Source: CAIOSQ01 sp044359885
GTDB lineage: Bacteria; Pseudomonadota; Alphaproteobacteria; CACIAM-22H2
Assembly: GCA_044359885.1 (NCBI GenBank)
Contig: JBIKLI010000027.1
Span: 1 to 21,535 of the forward strand
DNA: 21,535 nt
Direction of reading: 5' to 3'
In this document: piece after piece, positions 14,516-21,535 of the stretch
Layout of the letters: every line of letters starts with the position of its first letter
Position numbering within the stretch: position 1 is the stretch's first letter
Translations under genes and position numbers: made by a program
The notes under the pieces: generated by a model
Seen by the model: the letters and a program-made list of their open reading frames with translations, nothing else
The model's database searches: none
What the model was told of the DNA's origin: nothing

Positions 14516-15240
14516 GCGGCCGCCTCGAGGGCAAGGTCTGCGTCGTCACCGGGGCGGCGCGCGGGATCGGCCGCGCCGTGGCGCGGCTCTTCGCCGAGGA
14601 GGGAGCCGTCGTCCACGCCATCGACCGGATCGCCGACGAACTGGCGGCGGTCGCCGCGGGCATCGCCACGCCATGGCCCCTCGATCTGTGCGACGCCGGG
14701 CGCGTCGCGGCGACCTTCGCCCAGATCGAGGCCCGCGCCGGGCGCATCGACGTCCTCGTCAACAACGCGGCCATCATCTTCTTCAAGCCCATCGAGGCGA
14801 CGTCGGTCGAGGAGTGGGACCGTCTGATCGACGTCAATCTCCGCGGTCCGTTCCTCTGCGCGCGCGCCGTCGCGCCCGGCATGAAGGCGCGCCGCAGCGG
14901 CGCGATCGTCAACGTCTCGTCGAACGCCGGGATCAAGGGCGGCAACGACGAGACCGCCTATTGCGCCTCGAAGTTCGGGATCGAGGGCTTCTCGCGCGCG
15001 CTTTCGATCGAGATGCGTCCCTACAATGTCTCCGTGAACACCATCACGCCGGGGCATCCGGTGCATACCGCCATGAGCGAGACGACCTACGGTGCGGCGC
15101 AGCGGGCGATCTGGAAGGATCCGGCCGAGATCGCGCCGGCCTTCGTCCATCTGGCCCTGCAGGATGCGAGCGGCATCAACGACACCTATGTGCGAGCATG
15201 GGACCTGGTCCTCGAATTGCGGGCGAAGGGGCTCGCATGA
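14512..15240 (+). CDS. SDR family oxidoreductase (second of a pair)
   Basis: The 242-aa classical SDR overlaps the first by 4 nt (ATGA) and is therefore likely co-translated. Motifs are TGAARGIG (13-20), Asp38 (NAD preference), NNAA (84-87), serine in NVSSNAG (134-140) and YCASK (Tyr150, Lys154). The C-terminus is unusual: the common segment ending in VDGG is replaced by DASGINDTYVRAWDLVLEL, so substrate or subunit contacts may differ from standard SDRs. It is not a near-duplicate of its neighbour; the two diverge throughout outside the motifs. It may act on a successive or stereochemically different alcohol in the same pathway. Confidence 0.92.
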   Translation: MSGRLEGKVCVVTGAARGIGRAVARLFAEEGAVVHAIDRIADELAAVAAGIATPWPLDLCDAGRVAATFAQIEARAGRIDVLVNNAAIIFFKPIEATSVEEWDRLIDVNLRGPFLCARAVAPGMKARRSGAIVNVSSNAGIKGGNDETAYCASKFGIEGFSRALSIEMRPYNVSVNTITPGHPVHTAMSETTYGAAQRAIWKDPAEIAPAFVHLALQDASGINDTYVRAWDLVLELRAKGLA

Positions 15241-15265
15241 GGGCCACGCGTTCCGCAACCGGGGT

Positions 15266-15324
15266 CGGCGCAACGCCGGACCGCCGAAATGGACGCCGCG
15301 ACCGGGACGGTCGGCGGCGCCGCC
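15266..15324 (+). repeat. Cluster of short hairpins before the peptide-type binding-protein gene
   Basis: The 118-nt gap between the second SDR and the binding protein contains three small perfect inverted repeats. They are CGGCG-CAA-CGCCG (15266-15278), GACCG-GGA-CGGTC (15300-15312) and the palindrome GGCGGCGCCGCC (15313-15324). No T-run follows. They could structure the mRNA leader of the binding-protein cistron. In GC-rich DNA such short repeats also arise by chance, so the assignment is tentative. Confidence 0.35.
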
Positions 15325-15358
15325 ACAGGGACCACGTTCAACGAACCGGAGGCACGAC

Positions 15359-16963
15359 ATGAAGACGACCCGCAGGACCGCACTCAAGACCGGCGCCGCA
15401 GCGCTCGGCGCCGTCGCCGCGCCCTCGATCGCGCGCGCGCAGGCCCAGGGCTTCACCTTGATCTGGGCCGACGACTCGAACAGCGACGTGACCTACGACC
15501 CGCGCGTCACCCAGTCCCGCCACGAGGAACAGGTCATCGTCCAGGTCTTCGACCAGTTGATCATGTCGGACGAGCGGGGCAACCTCTCGCCGGGCCTGGC
15601 GACGGCATGGGAACTGGCGCCGAACGGGCGTTCGCTGCATCTGAAGCTGCGCGAGGGCGTGCGCTTCCATGACGGCACGCCGTTCAACGCCGAGGCCGTG
15701 AAGTTCACCTTCGACAGCATCGTCGACCCGGCGACCGGATCCCAGGGCGCGGTCGACATGATCGGTCCCTACGAGCGCACCGAGATCCTCGGCCCGCACG
15801 AGGTCCGCGTCCATTATCGTTCGCCGAACGCCGGCGCCATCGACTCGCTGACCGAGAACGAGATGGGCATCGTCAGCCCGACGGCGGTGCAGCGTCTCGG
15901 CCGGACGGGCTTCGCCCAGGCGCCGGTGGGAACCGGCCCGTTCCGCTTCGTGTCCTGGGAGCGCGGGCGCGAGGTGGTGCTCGAGCGCAATCCCGACTAC
16001 GCCTGGGCGCCGTCCTGGTCGTCGGTCCAGGGACCGTCGAACGTCCAGCGCATCGTGCATCGCTTCATCCCGAACAACGCGACCCGCGTCGCGGCGCTCG
16101 AGGCCGGCGAGGTCCATGTCGCGGACATCCTTCCGGCTCTGGACACGCGCCGGCTCAACGACTCGGGTCGCTTCCGCGCGATGATCGGCGTCGCCGCCGG
16201 CCTGTCCTTCGGGGCCAGCCTCAACACCTCGCGGCCGCCCTTCAACGACATCCGCGTGCGTCAGGCCTTCATGTACGCGATCGACCGGCCGCGGCTGGCC
16301 CAGAACCTGTATTTCGGCATCGTCAAGCCGGCCTTCGGCCCGTTGGCCTCGACGACGCCCGGATACTGGAACGGCGCCGAGCAGTATTACGGCTTCGACC
16401 GCGCTCGCGCCGAGCGCCTGCTCGACGAGGCCGGCTGGCGCATGGGCCCCGGCGGCATCCGCATGAAGGACGGCCAGCCGCTGCGCGCGTTCTTCCCGTC
16501 GCTGATCTCGCCCGACGTCGCGGTCGCGATCCAGGCCGAGGCGCGCCGCGTCGGCTTCGACATCGTGGTGGAGAACGTCCTCAAGCAGCGTCAGGACGAA
16601 CTGCTGATGACCAACCAGTACGAGATGGCGGTCGTGCGCTGGGTCTCGAACGATCCGGGCATCCTGCGCGTGCCGTTCCACTCGTCGAACATCCCCGAGC
16701 CCGGGAAGTTCAAGTTCAACTGGGCACGGGTCAACGATCCGGCGCTCGATGGGATGATCGAGCGGGCAGCGTCGGCGGCCACGGCCGCAGATCGTACCGC
16801 GCTCTATCGCGACCTGCAGAAGGACATCATGGACCGGGCGATCTTCCTGCCCCTCCATGATCAGGTCCAGACCGCGGTCCACTCGAACCGGGTCTCTGGG
16901 CTTCGCTTCGCGCGCGGCAACTGGCAGATCCGGTTCCAAGAGGCGCGTCCGGTCACGGCTTGA
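15359..16963 (+). CDS. Peptide/nickel-type ABC transporter substrate-binding protein (SBP_bac_5)
   Basis: The 534-aa periplasmic binding protein is of the DppA/OppA/NikA class. A short twin-arginine-type signal (TRRTALKTGAAALG) ends in SIARAQAQ near residue 28. The mature protein shows family hallmarks: DPRVTQSRHEEQVIVQVFDQL, LSPGLATAWE, LREGVRFHDGTPFNAEAVKFTF (residues ~99-120) and GTGPFRFVSWERG. GGAGG lies about 7 nt upstream of the ATG. It sits between the SDR pair and its two permease genes. Members of this class bind peptides, opines, sugars, metals or aromatic compounds, so the name does not fix the substrate. Confidence 0.94.
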   Translation: MKTTRRTALKTGAAALGAVAAPSIARAQAQGFTLIWADDSNSDVTYDPRVTQSRHEEQVIVQVFDQLIMSDERGNLSPGLATAWELAPNGRSLHLKLREGVRFHDGTPFNAEAVKFTFDSIVDPATGSQGAVDMIGPYERTEILGPHEVRVHYRSPNAGAIDSLTENEMGIVSPTAVQRLGRTGFAQAPVGTGPFRFVSWERGREVVLERNPDYAWAPSWSSVQGPSNVQRIVHRFIPNNATRVAALEAGEVHVADILPALDTRRLNDSGRFRAMIGVAAGLSFGASLNTSRPPFNDIRVRQAFMYAIDRPRLAQNLYFGIVKPAFGPLASTTPGYWNGAEQYYGFDRARAERLLDEAGWRMGPGGIRMKDGQPLRAFFPSLISPDVAVAIQAEARRVGFDIVVENVLKQRQDELLMTNQYEMAVVRWVSNDPGILRVPFHSSNIPEPGKFKFNWARVNDPALDGMIERAASAATAADRTALYRDLQKDIMDRAIFLPLHDQVQTAVHSNRVSGLRFARGNWQIRFQEARPVTA

Positions 16964-16971
16964 TCCGCACA

Positions 16972-17005
16972 GGCGGCCCGTCTCCCGGCGGGCCGCCGCC
17001 TTTTT
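16972..17005 (+). terminator. Terminator-like attenuator between binding-protein and permease genes
   Basis: A perfect 9-bp stem (16972-16980 with 16989-16997, 8-nt loop) is followed by GCC and five T residues (17001-17005). It begins 9 nt after the binding-protein stop and ends 13 nt before the first permease start. Because the downstream genes belong to the same importer, partial read-through is expected. The structure probably sets the binding-protein to permease ratio rather than ending the operon. Confidence 0.65.
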
Positions 17006-17017
17006 CGCGAAAGGCCG

Positions 17018-17941
17018 ATGAACTACTTCGTCAGCCGTATCCTCAGCGTCGTTCCGGTGCTCGTCTTCACCTGGACGCTGGTCTTCGTCGTGCTTCAGGT
17101 CATCCCGGGCGATCCGGTGAACCTGATGCTCGCGGGCGTACCGGCTTCCGAAGAGGTGCGGCAGCGCGAGCGCGAACGTCTCGGGCTCGACCGGCCGGTG
17201 GTCGAACGCTACGTCACCTTCCTGGTCCGGGCGGTGCAGGGCGATCTCGGCGAGAGCTTCCGGTCGCGGCGGCCGGTCGGCGAGATGATCCTCGAGCAGA
17301 TGTGGCCCACGCTCGAACTCGCGATCGGCGGATTGCTCGTGGGACTCGTGCTCGGGATCGTGCTCGGCATATTGGCAGGGATAAAGCCCAACACGCTGCT
17401 GGACAGCGTATGCATGGCACTGGCCCTGGTCGGGGTGTCGTTGCCGAGCTTCTGGATCGGGATGCTGCTCATCTACGTCTTCGGAACCCTGCTGATGCTG
17501 GTGCCGATCACGGGGCGGGGCTTCGGAGCGCTGATTCTGCCCTCGATCACCGTCGGCCTGTTCATCGCCGGCGGGTTCGCGCGTCTTGTCCGCGCCTCGA
17601 TCATCGAGGCGATGGGTCAGGATTATATCCGCACCGCCCGGGCCAAGGGATTGCCGCCCGTCAAGGTCGTGCTCAAGCACGCGCTGCGCAACGCCATGAT
17701 TCCGCCGGTGACGCTGCTCGGCATCCAGTTCGCACTGCTCATCGGCGGGGCGGTGGTGACCGAGAACGTCTTCGCGCGGCCCGGCCTCGGCACGATGCTG
17801 GTCGACGCCGTCCTCACCAAGGACATGCCGCTGGTCCAGGCGCTGGTCGTCTACAAGACGGCCGCCTATGTGCTGATCAACGTGCTGATCGATCTCGCCT
17901 ACGCGGCGATCGATCCCCGCGTGAGGCTCGAGCGGTCGTGA
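17018..17941 (+). CDS. Peptide/nickel-type ABC transporter permease, DppB type
   Basis: The 307-aa inner-membrane permease begins with the typical DppB start: a first transmembrane segment at about 5-28, then VIPGDPVNLMLAG. It continues with the periplasmic region ERERLGLDRPVVERYVTFL (51-69) and further transmembrane segments including about 100-121 and 134-165. The EAA docking loop lies at about 197-226 (EAMGQDYIRTARAKGL, then LRNAMIP). A CGAAAGG sequence lies just upstream of the ATG. It forms a heterodimer with the DppC-type subunit whose start overlaps its stop. Confidence 0.95.
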   Translation: MNYFVSRILSVVPVLVFTWTLVFVVLQVIPGDPVNLMLAGVPASEEVRQRERERLGLDRPVVERYVTFLVRAVQGDLGESFRSRRPVGEMILEQMWPTLELAIGGLLVGLVLGIVLGILAGIKPNTLLDSVCMALALVGVSLPSFWIGMLLIYVFGTLLMLVPITGRGFGALILPSITVGLFIAGGFARLVRASIIEAMGQDYIRTARAKGLPPVKVVLKHALRNAMIPPVTLLGIQFALLIGGAVVTENVFARPGLGTMLVDAVLTKDMPLVQALVVYKTAAYVLINVLIDLAYAAIDPRVRLERS

Positions 17942-18828
17942 CGGGGGCGTCGGCCGCCATGCCCGAAGGGCGCGCCCGGCCGCGGCATCCCGCGGCAAGG
18001 TTCCTCTCGCGTCTGTTCCTGCATCCCGGGGCGATGATCGGCACCATCGTTTTCACCACGCTGGTCCTGGCCGCGATCTTCGCGCCGCTGATCGCGCCCT
18101 ACGACTGGAACGACACCGATGTCGGCATGCGTCTGGCGCCCCCGAGCGCCGAGCATTTCTTCGGCGTCGACATCCACGGGCGCGACATCTTCTCGCGGGT
18201 CGTGGCGGGCGGGCGTTATTCGATCTCGCTCGGCATCGCCACCGTGCTGCTGTCGCTGTCCGTCGGCAGCGCGATCGGGATCTTCCTTGGCTTCGTCGGC
18301 GGCCGGATCGACGCCTGGGGATGCCGCTTCATCGACGTGCTGCTCGGCTTCCCGGCCATCGTTCTGGCGATCATGATCGTGTCGGTGCTGGGCGTCGGCC
18401 TCGTCAATGTCGTCCTGGCGGTGGCGATCGCGGGCGTGCCGCGTTTCGCGCGCGTGGTGCGCGGCGCCACGATGGTGGTTCGCGAACAGCTCTATGTCGA
18501 GGCGGCACGGGCGCTGGGGGCGTCCGATATCCGCATCATGCTGCGCCACCTGCTTCCGAACGTGACGCCGACCCTTGTGGTCCTCGGGACCCTCGATCTT
18601 GGCAACGCGATCCTGTCGACGGCGACGCTGTCCTTCCTGGGCCTGGGCGCGCAGCCGCCGACACCGGAATGGGGCGCGATGCTGTCCAGCGGCCGCGAAT
18701 TCATGCGTTACGCGCCCTGGATGATGATCTTCCCGGGCCTCGCGCTGTTCCTGGTCGTGATGTCGGTCAATCTGGTCGGCGACCGGCTGAGCCAGGTCCT
18801 GGATCCCAAGGCCAAAGACCGGCGCTGA
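17938..18828 (+). CDS. Peptide/nickel-type ABC transporter permease, DppC type
   Basis: The 296-aa permease has a cytoplasmic N-terminus (GRARPRHPAARFLSRLF), a first transmembrane segment at about 38-56, and the conserved LAPPSAEHFFGVDIHGRDIFSRVVAGG. The EAA loop is at about 184-212 (YVEAARALGASDIRIMLRHLLPN), and the characteristic LSFLGLGAQPPTPEWG of DppC proteins follows. I take the GTG at 17938, which overlaps the DppB stop by 4 nt (GTGA), the same arrangement as in the ATPase pair. ATG 17959 is an alternative start seven codons later. A 26-nt gap leads to the aminotransferase gene. Confidence 0.94.
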   Translation: MTGASAAMPEGRARPRHPAARFLSRLFLHPGAMIGTIVFTTLVLAAIFAPLIAPYDWNDTDVGMRLAPPSAEHFFGVDIHGRDIFSRVVAGGRYSISLGIATVLLSLSVGSAIGIFLGFVGGRIDAWGCRFIDVLLGFPAIVLAIMIVSVLGVGLVNVVLAVAIAGVPRFARVVRGATMVVREQLYVEAARALGASDIRIMLRHLLPNVTPTLVVLGTLDLGNAILSTATLSFLGLGAQPPTPEWGAMLSSGREFMRYAPWMMIFPGLALFLVVMSVNLVGDRLSQVLDPKAKDRR

Positions 18829-18854
18829 CGCGCCGCAAACCCAAGGAGAGCCCT

Positions 18855-20042
18855 TTGACTTCTGCCGCCGCCCGTTTCGCCAAGCGCGTCACCATCAAGG
18901 AATCCTCGCTGCGTACGCGAATGCTGGAGATGGCCGCCGGCCTAAAGGACGTGATCCCGCTGGGGCGCGGCGACCCGGATCTCGACACGCCGCCGCATAT
19001 CGTCGAGGCCGCGCAGAAGGCCGTCGCGAGCGGCGCCACGCACTACACCCATCCGCAGGGGCTGCCGCAGCTGCGCAAGGGCATCGCCGACTTCATCCGG
19101 GCGAGCGGCGGCGGCGACTACACGCCGGACGAGATCGTGGTCACGGCGGGGGCGCAGGAATCGATCTTCGTCGCGATGCTGTCGTTCCTCGACCCCGGCG
19201 ACGAGGTGATCGTGCCATCGCCGGGCTACAACGCCTATCATCAGGCGGTCGAGCTGGCCGAGGGCAAGACCGTCACCGTGCCGACCTTCGAGGCGGACGG
19301 CTTCGCCCTGACCGCCGAGGCGGTCGAGAAGGCGATCACGCCCCGGACGCGCATGATCTGCCTGATCAATCCGTCCAACCCGACGGGCATGGTCATTCCG
19401 CCCTCCGAGATCGTGAAGCTGGCGGCGCTCGCCGTGAAGCACGACCTGCTCGTGATCTCCGACGAGATCTACGGACGTCTGGTCTATGACAATGCGCGGG
19501 TCCAGCCCGTCGCGGCGCTGCCAGGGATGAAGGAGCGCACGATCACCATCGACGGCTTCTCCAAGGCCTACGCGATGACCGGGTGGCGGGTGGGATATTT
19601 CGCGGGCCCGCGCCAGCTGGTGATCCCCATGGCCGAGGTCCATTACGGTTTTGCGATCTGCGCGCCGGCGGTGAGTCAGTACGCGGCCCTTGCCGCGATC
19701 ACCGGGCCGCAGGACTGCGTCGAGACGGCGCGGCGCGAATACGACCTCCGGCGCAAGGCGATGATGGCCGCGCTGGACGGCATGGGGATCCGCTACACAA
19801 AGTCGAACGGCGCCTTCTACGTCTACGCGGAGGTCGCCTCTCTGGGACTGCCGGCGTCCGAATTCTGCCTGCGGCTTCTCAAGGAAGGTCGCGTGATGAT
19901 CTTCCCCGGTTCGAATTTCGGCGACCATACGGACGACTATGTCCGCATCTCGCTGCTGCAGCCCGTTCCCAAGCTCGAGGAGGCGACACGCCGCATGGCG
20001 GCGGTCGTCGCCGCGATCAGGGCCGAACGCAAGACCGCCTGA
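18855..20042 (+). CDS. Class I/II PLP-dependent aminotransferase
   Basis: The 395-aa fold-type I aminotransferase is of the aspartate/aromatic aminotransferase-like type. Motifs are HYTHPQGLPQLRKGIADF (63-80), PSPGYNAYHQ (121-130), NPSNPTG (172-178), SDEIYGRLVYD (202-212), Schiff-base lysine in GFSKAYAMTGWRVGY (Lys237) and a late YVRISL whose arginine binds the substrate carboxylate. The start is TTG at 18855, supported by AAGGAGAG 6 nt upstream; the next in-frame ATG is 22 codons in and would delete conserved sequence. It lies within the importer operon, so it probably transfers the amino group from the imported amino acid or a deacylated product. Confidence 0.94.
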   Translation: MTSAAARFAKRVTIKESSLRTRMLEMAAGLKDVIPLGRGDPDLDTPPHIVEAAQKAVASGATHYTHPQGLPQLRKGIADFIRASGGGDYTPDEIVVTAGAQESIFVAMLSFLDPGDEVIVPSPGYNAYHQAVELAEGKTVTVPTFEADGFALTAEAVEKAITPRTRMICLINPSNPTGMVIPPSEIVKLAALAVKHDLLVISDEIYGRLVYDNARVQPVAALPGMKERTITIDGFSKAYAMTGWRVGYFAGPRQLVIPMAEVHYGFAICAPAVSQYAALAAITGPQDCVETARREYDLRRKAMMAALDGMGIRYTKSNGAFYVYAEVASLGLPASEFCLRLLKEGRVMIFPGSNFGDHTDDYVRISLLQPVPKLEEATRRMAAVVAAIRAERKTA

Positions 20043-20063
20043 CAAAACGCCAAGGAGGAAGCC

Positions 20064-20570
20064 ATGAGCGCCCACGCGACCACGCCCGTCAAGTCCGACA
20101 ACCCCAACGTCGTCGGCATCAAGCACATGGCCTTTGCGGTGAAGGACGCCGCCAAGGCCCTCGAGGCCTATTCCCGGTTCCTGTGCGTGCCGACGGAAAC
20201 GAAGATCATGGAGTACCAGAAGTCGCGCAACCGCGTGGCGCTCTTCGACCTCGGCGGCATCGAGTATCAGCTGTGCCAGTCGATGGACCCGGGCGGACGC
20301 TTCGATGCCTGGATCGCCGAGCGCGGCGGCGAAGGGCTGCATCACATCTGCTACGCCGTCGACGACATCGGCAAGGCGCTGGCCCATGCCCAGGCGAATG
20401 GCGCGCGGCTGCGTGGCTGCAAGGGCTGCGGCGGCATCGAGGGCGCGCATCCGCATCCGGAAGGCTACGTGGCGTTCCTCGACAACGACGCGGGCGGCAT
20501 CGAGATCGAGTTCATGCAGGTCTACACGCCGGCCGAGCTCGAGAAGTACAAGCAAGTGAAGGGGATCTGA
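20064..20570 (+). CDS. VOC family protein (glyoxalase/methylmalonyl-CoA epimerase-like)
   Basis: The 168-aa protein has two paired beta-alpha-beta modules of the vicinal-oxygen-chelate fold. Candidate metal ligands are His21 (IKHMAFAV), Gln69 or Glu67 (GIEYQLCQ), His93/His94 (LHHICYAVDD) and Glu147/Glu149 (GIEIEFMQ). The order H-Q-H-E resembles methylmalonyl-CoA epimerase. The segment between the modules' end strands is cysteine/histidine-rich (GCKGCGGIEGAHPHPEG, 118-134), which is not typical of that enzyme. AAGGAGGAAG precedes the ATG. It is 21 nt after the aminotransferase and 3 nt before the deacylase, so it is firmly in the operon. Isomerase, lyase or dioxygenase activity are all possible. 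Confidence 0.88.
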   Translation: MSAHATTPVKSDNPNVVGIKHMAFAVKDAAKALEAYSRFLCVPTETKIMEYQKSRNRVALFDLGGIEYQLCQSMDPGGRFDAWIAERGGEGLHHICYAVDDIGKALAHAQANGARLRGCKGCGGIEGAHPHPEGYVAFLDNDAGGIEIEFMQVYTPAELEKYKQVKGI

Positions 20571-20573
20571 GCC

Positions 20574-21535
20574 ATGGCGAAGAGCACCAAGAGCGCCGGC
20601 AAGAAGCCGGCCAAGGGCGTCGCGAAGGGGCCGGTGACGGTGGGCACGGCGACCGCCGCGCCTGGCAGCGTCGCATTCGGCGCCATTCCGGTGACCAAGT
20701 TCGCCGGGGGCGGATCGCTCGAAATCCCGGTCGCGGTGATGAACGGGGCCAAGCCCGGCAAGGCGCTGTGGATCGACGGCGGGATCCATGGCGACGAGCC
20801 GGAAGGCGCGCTCGCCTGCCATCACCTGCTGAAGGAAGTCGATCCGCGGAAGCTTGCGGGCGTCCTCGTGCTGGTGCCGGCGATCAACGTGCCGGCGTTC
20901 GAGGCCGCGACCCGCGGCAATCCGTTGGACACGTTCTCGCATGACGCCAACCGCATCTATCCGGGGCGGCCGAACGGCTACCTGACCGAGCGCCTGTGCT
21001 GGGCGCATGCCGAGTGGCTGAAGAAGGTCGCCGATCTGGAGATCTCGATCCATTCGGGCGGCGCGCATTCCTATCTCGCGGAGGCGATGTTCATCGACGA
21101 GCGGCCGGAATCGGTCGAGCTCGGCACCGCGATGGGGCCGGGATGGGGCTGCATGATGTCCTCGCCCAATCCCAAGGGAAATCCCATGGCGGTCATGGCG
21201 GAGATCGGCAAGGTCGGGATCACGGTCGAGCTCGGCGGACGTCCGGCGACATCGCCCCGGGAGCTGGCGCGGGTCGGGCGGACCCTTGCGGACGCCATGC
21301 TCAACGTGATGCGCCACTACAAGATGATCCCCGGCGAGGCGAAGTACGATCCGAACCGCACCAAGGGCATCCAGGAAGCGCTGCTGGCGCCGGTCTCGGG
21401 CATCTTCGTGCCGGAGCCGGACATCGAGTTCCTGAAGCCGATGAAGGCGGGAACGCGCATCGCCCGGATCGTCGACATCTTCGGCAACCAGCTGGTGGAG
21501 CTCAAGGCGCCGGCCGACGGCATGATCTTCGGCCT
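20574..21535 (+). CDS. Succinylglutamate desuccinylase/aspartoacylase family deacylase (3' end outside window)
   Basis: The first 320 residues of a zinc carboxypeptidase-fold amidohydrolase are visible; the gene runs off the right edge. Zinc ligands are His72 and Glu75 (GGIHGDEPEG, 69-78) and His160 (SIHSGG). SHDANRIYPG (122-131) matches the family's D-x-NR-x-FPG motif, and Glu219 (TVELGG) is the likely general base. The C-terminal beta-domain starts near LLAPVSGIFVPEPD. Family members remove acetyl or succinyl groups from N-acyl amino acids and include the ectoine-pathway deacetylase type. The first 20 residues are Lys/Ala-rich (MAKSTKSAGKKPAKG) and precede the domain; they look disordered. 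It starts 3 nt after the VOC gene stop, with AAGGGGATC as ribosome binding site. Confidence 0.9.
   Translation, partial: MAKSTKSAGKKPAKGVAKGPVTVGTATAAPGSVAFGAIPVTKFAGGGSLEIPVAVMNGAKPGKALWIDGGIHGDEPEGALACHHLLKEVDPRKLAGVLVLVPAINVPAFEAATRGNPLDTFSHDANRIYPGRPNGYLTERLCWAHAEWLKKVADLEISIHSGGAHSYLAEAMFIDERPESVELGTAMGPGWGCMMSSPNPKGNPMAVMAEIGKVGITVELGGRPATSPRELARVGRTLADAMLNVMRHYKMIPGEAKYDPNRTKGIQEALLAPVSGIFVPEPDIEFLKPMKAGTRIARIVDIFGNQLVELKAPADGMIFG

Noticed and set aside
15237..15362. 41-codon plus-strand frame whose ATG overlaps the second SDR stop
   Set aside because: The translation is almost only Arg/Gly/Asp with no hydrophobic core, it overlaps the next gene's start, and no ribosome binding site was found. 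More likely an untranslated leader.
15338..17998. 886-codon minus-strand open frame opposite the peptide-type binding protein and DppB-type permease
   Set aside because: It spans two well-supported genes and their hairpin gap. Composition is His/Asp/Arg-biased with no recognisable fold, so it is a shadow.
18942..21317. 791-codon minus-strand open frame opposite the aminotransferase, VOC and deacylase genes
   Set aside because: It runs through three real genes and their junctions; the translation is low-complexity and lacks motifs.

Overview
The window looks like high-GC chromosomal DNA from an alphaproteobacterium, probably a soil or plant-associated heterotroph of the Rhizobiales/Rhodospirillales type. 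The basis is dense GC-rich coding, several ABC uptake systems with twin-arginine-type signal peptides, and a tRNA-Glu gene with an encoded CCA end. That placement is inference; no phylogenetic marker other than the tRNA is present. I see no phage, transposon, CRISPR or integrase genes.

Layout, left to right. (1) 118-1504, minus: a sugar-type solute-binding protein with its own intrinsic terminator and no permease beside it. (2) 1706-2500, plus: an HpcH/HpaI class II aldolase. (3) 2611-2686, plus: tRNA-Glu(CTC). (4) 7075-2925, minus: a complete carbohydrate ABC importer in the order ATPase, binding protein, MalF-type permease, MalG-type permease. The binding-protein cistron has an RNA hairpin on each side. 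(5) 9989-7174, minus: a compact unit of a small dehydrogenase-subunit-like protein, a Rid-family protein, a DegT-type aminotransferase and an inositol-monophosphatase-like enzyme. It lies directly upstream of the importer. (6) 10010-11623, plus: a GMC flavoprotein oxidoreductase diverging from the small subunit-like gene. (7) 13628-11644, minus: the two ATPases of a peptide/nickel-type ABC importer. (8) 13751 to the right edge, plus: two SDR dehydrogenases, the matching binding protein and two permeases, a class I aminotransferase, a VOC-family protein and a desuccinylase/aspartoacylase-family deacylase cut by the window end.

The genes appear to form two uptake-plus-catabolism modules. In the first, the sugar importer is next to an aminotransferase, a sugar or cyclitol phosphatase and a Rid protein, which suggests an amino- or keto-sugar/cyclitol substrate. 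In the second, the peptide-type importer is split around a 122-bp divergent control region (13629-13750). That region holds a palindrome matching the FadR/FCD-type GntR operator consensus. The linked SDR, aminotransferase and deacylase genes suggest the imported compound is an N-acylated amino acid-like molecule that is deacylated, transaminated and oxidised. Both substrate ideas are inference.

Most of the window is orthodox importer and catabolic gene content. The points worth a second look are the RNA hairpins around binding-protein cistrons, the divergent operator/promoter, a Rid protein without the usual arginine, a DegT protein without the usual glutamine, and the unusual GMC/small-subunit arrangement.
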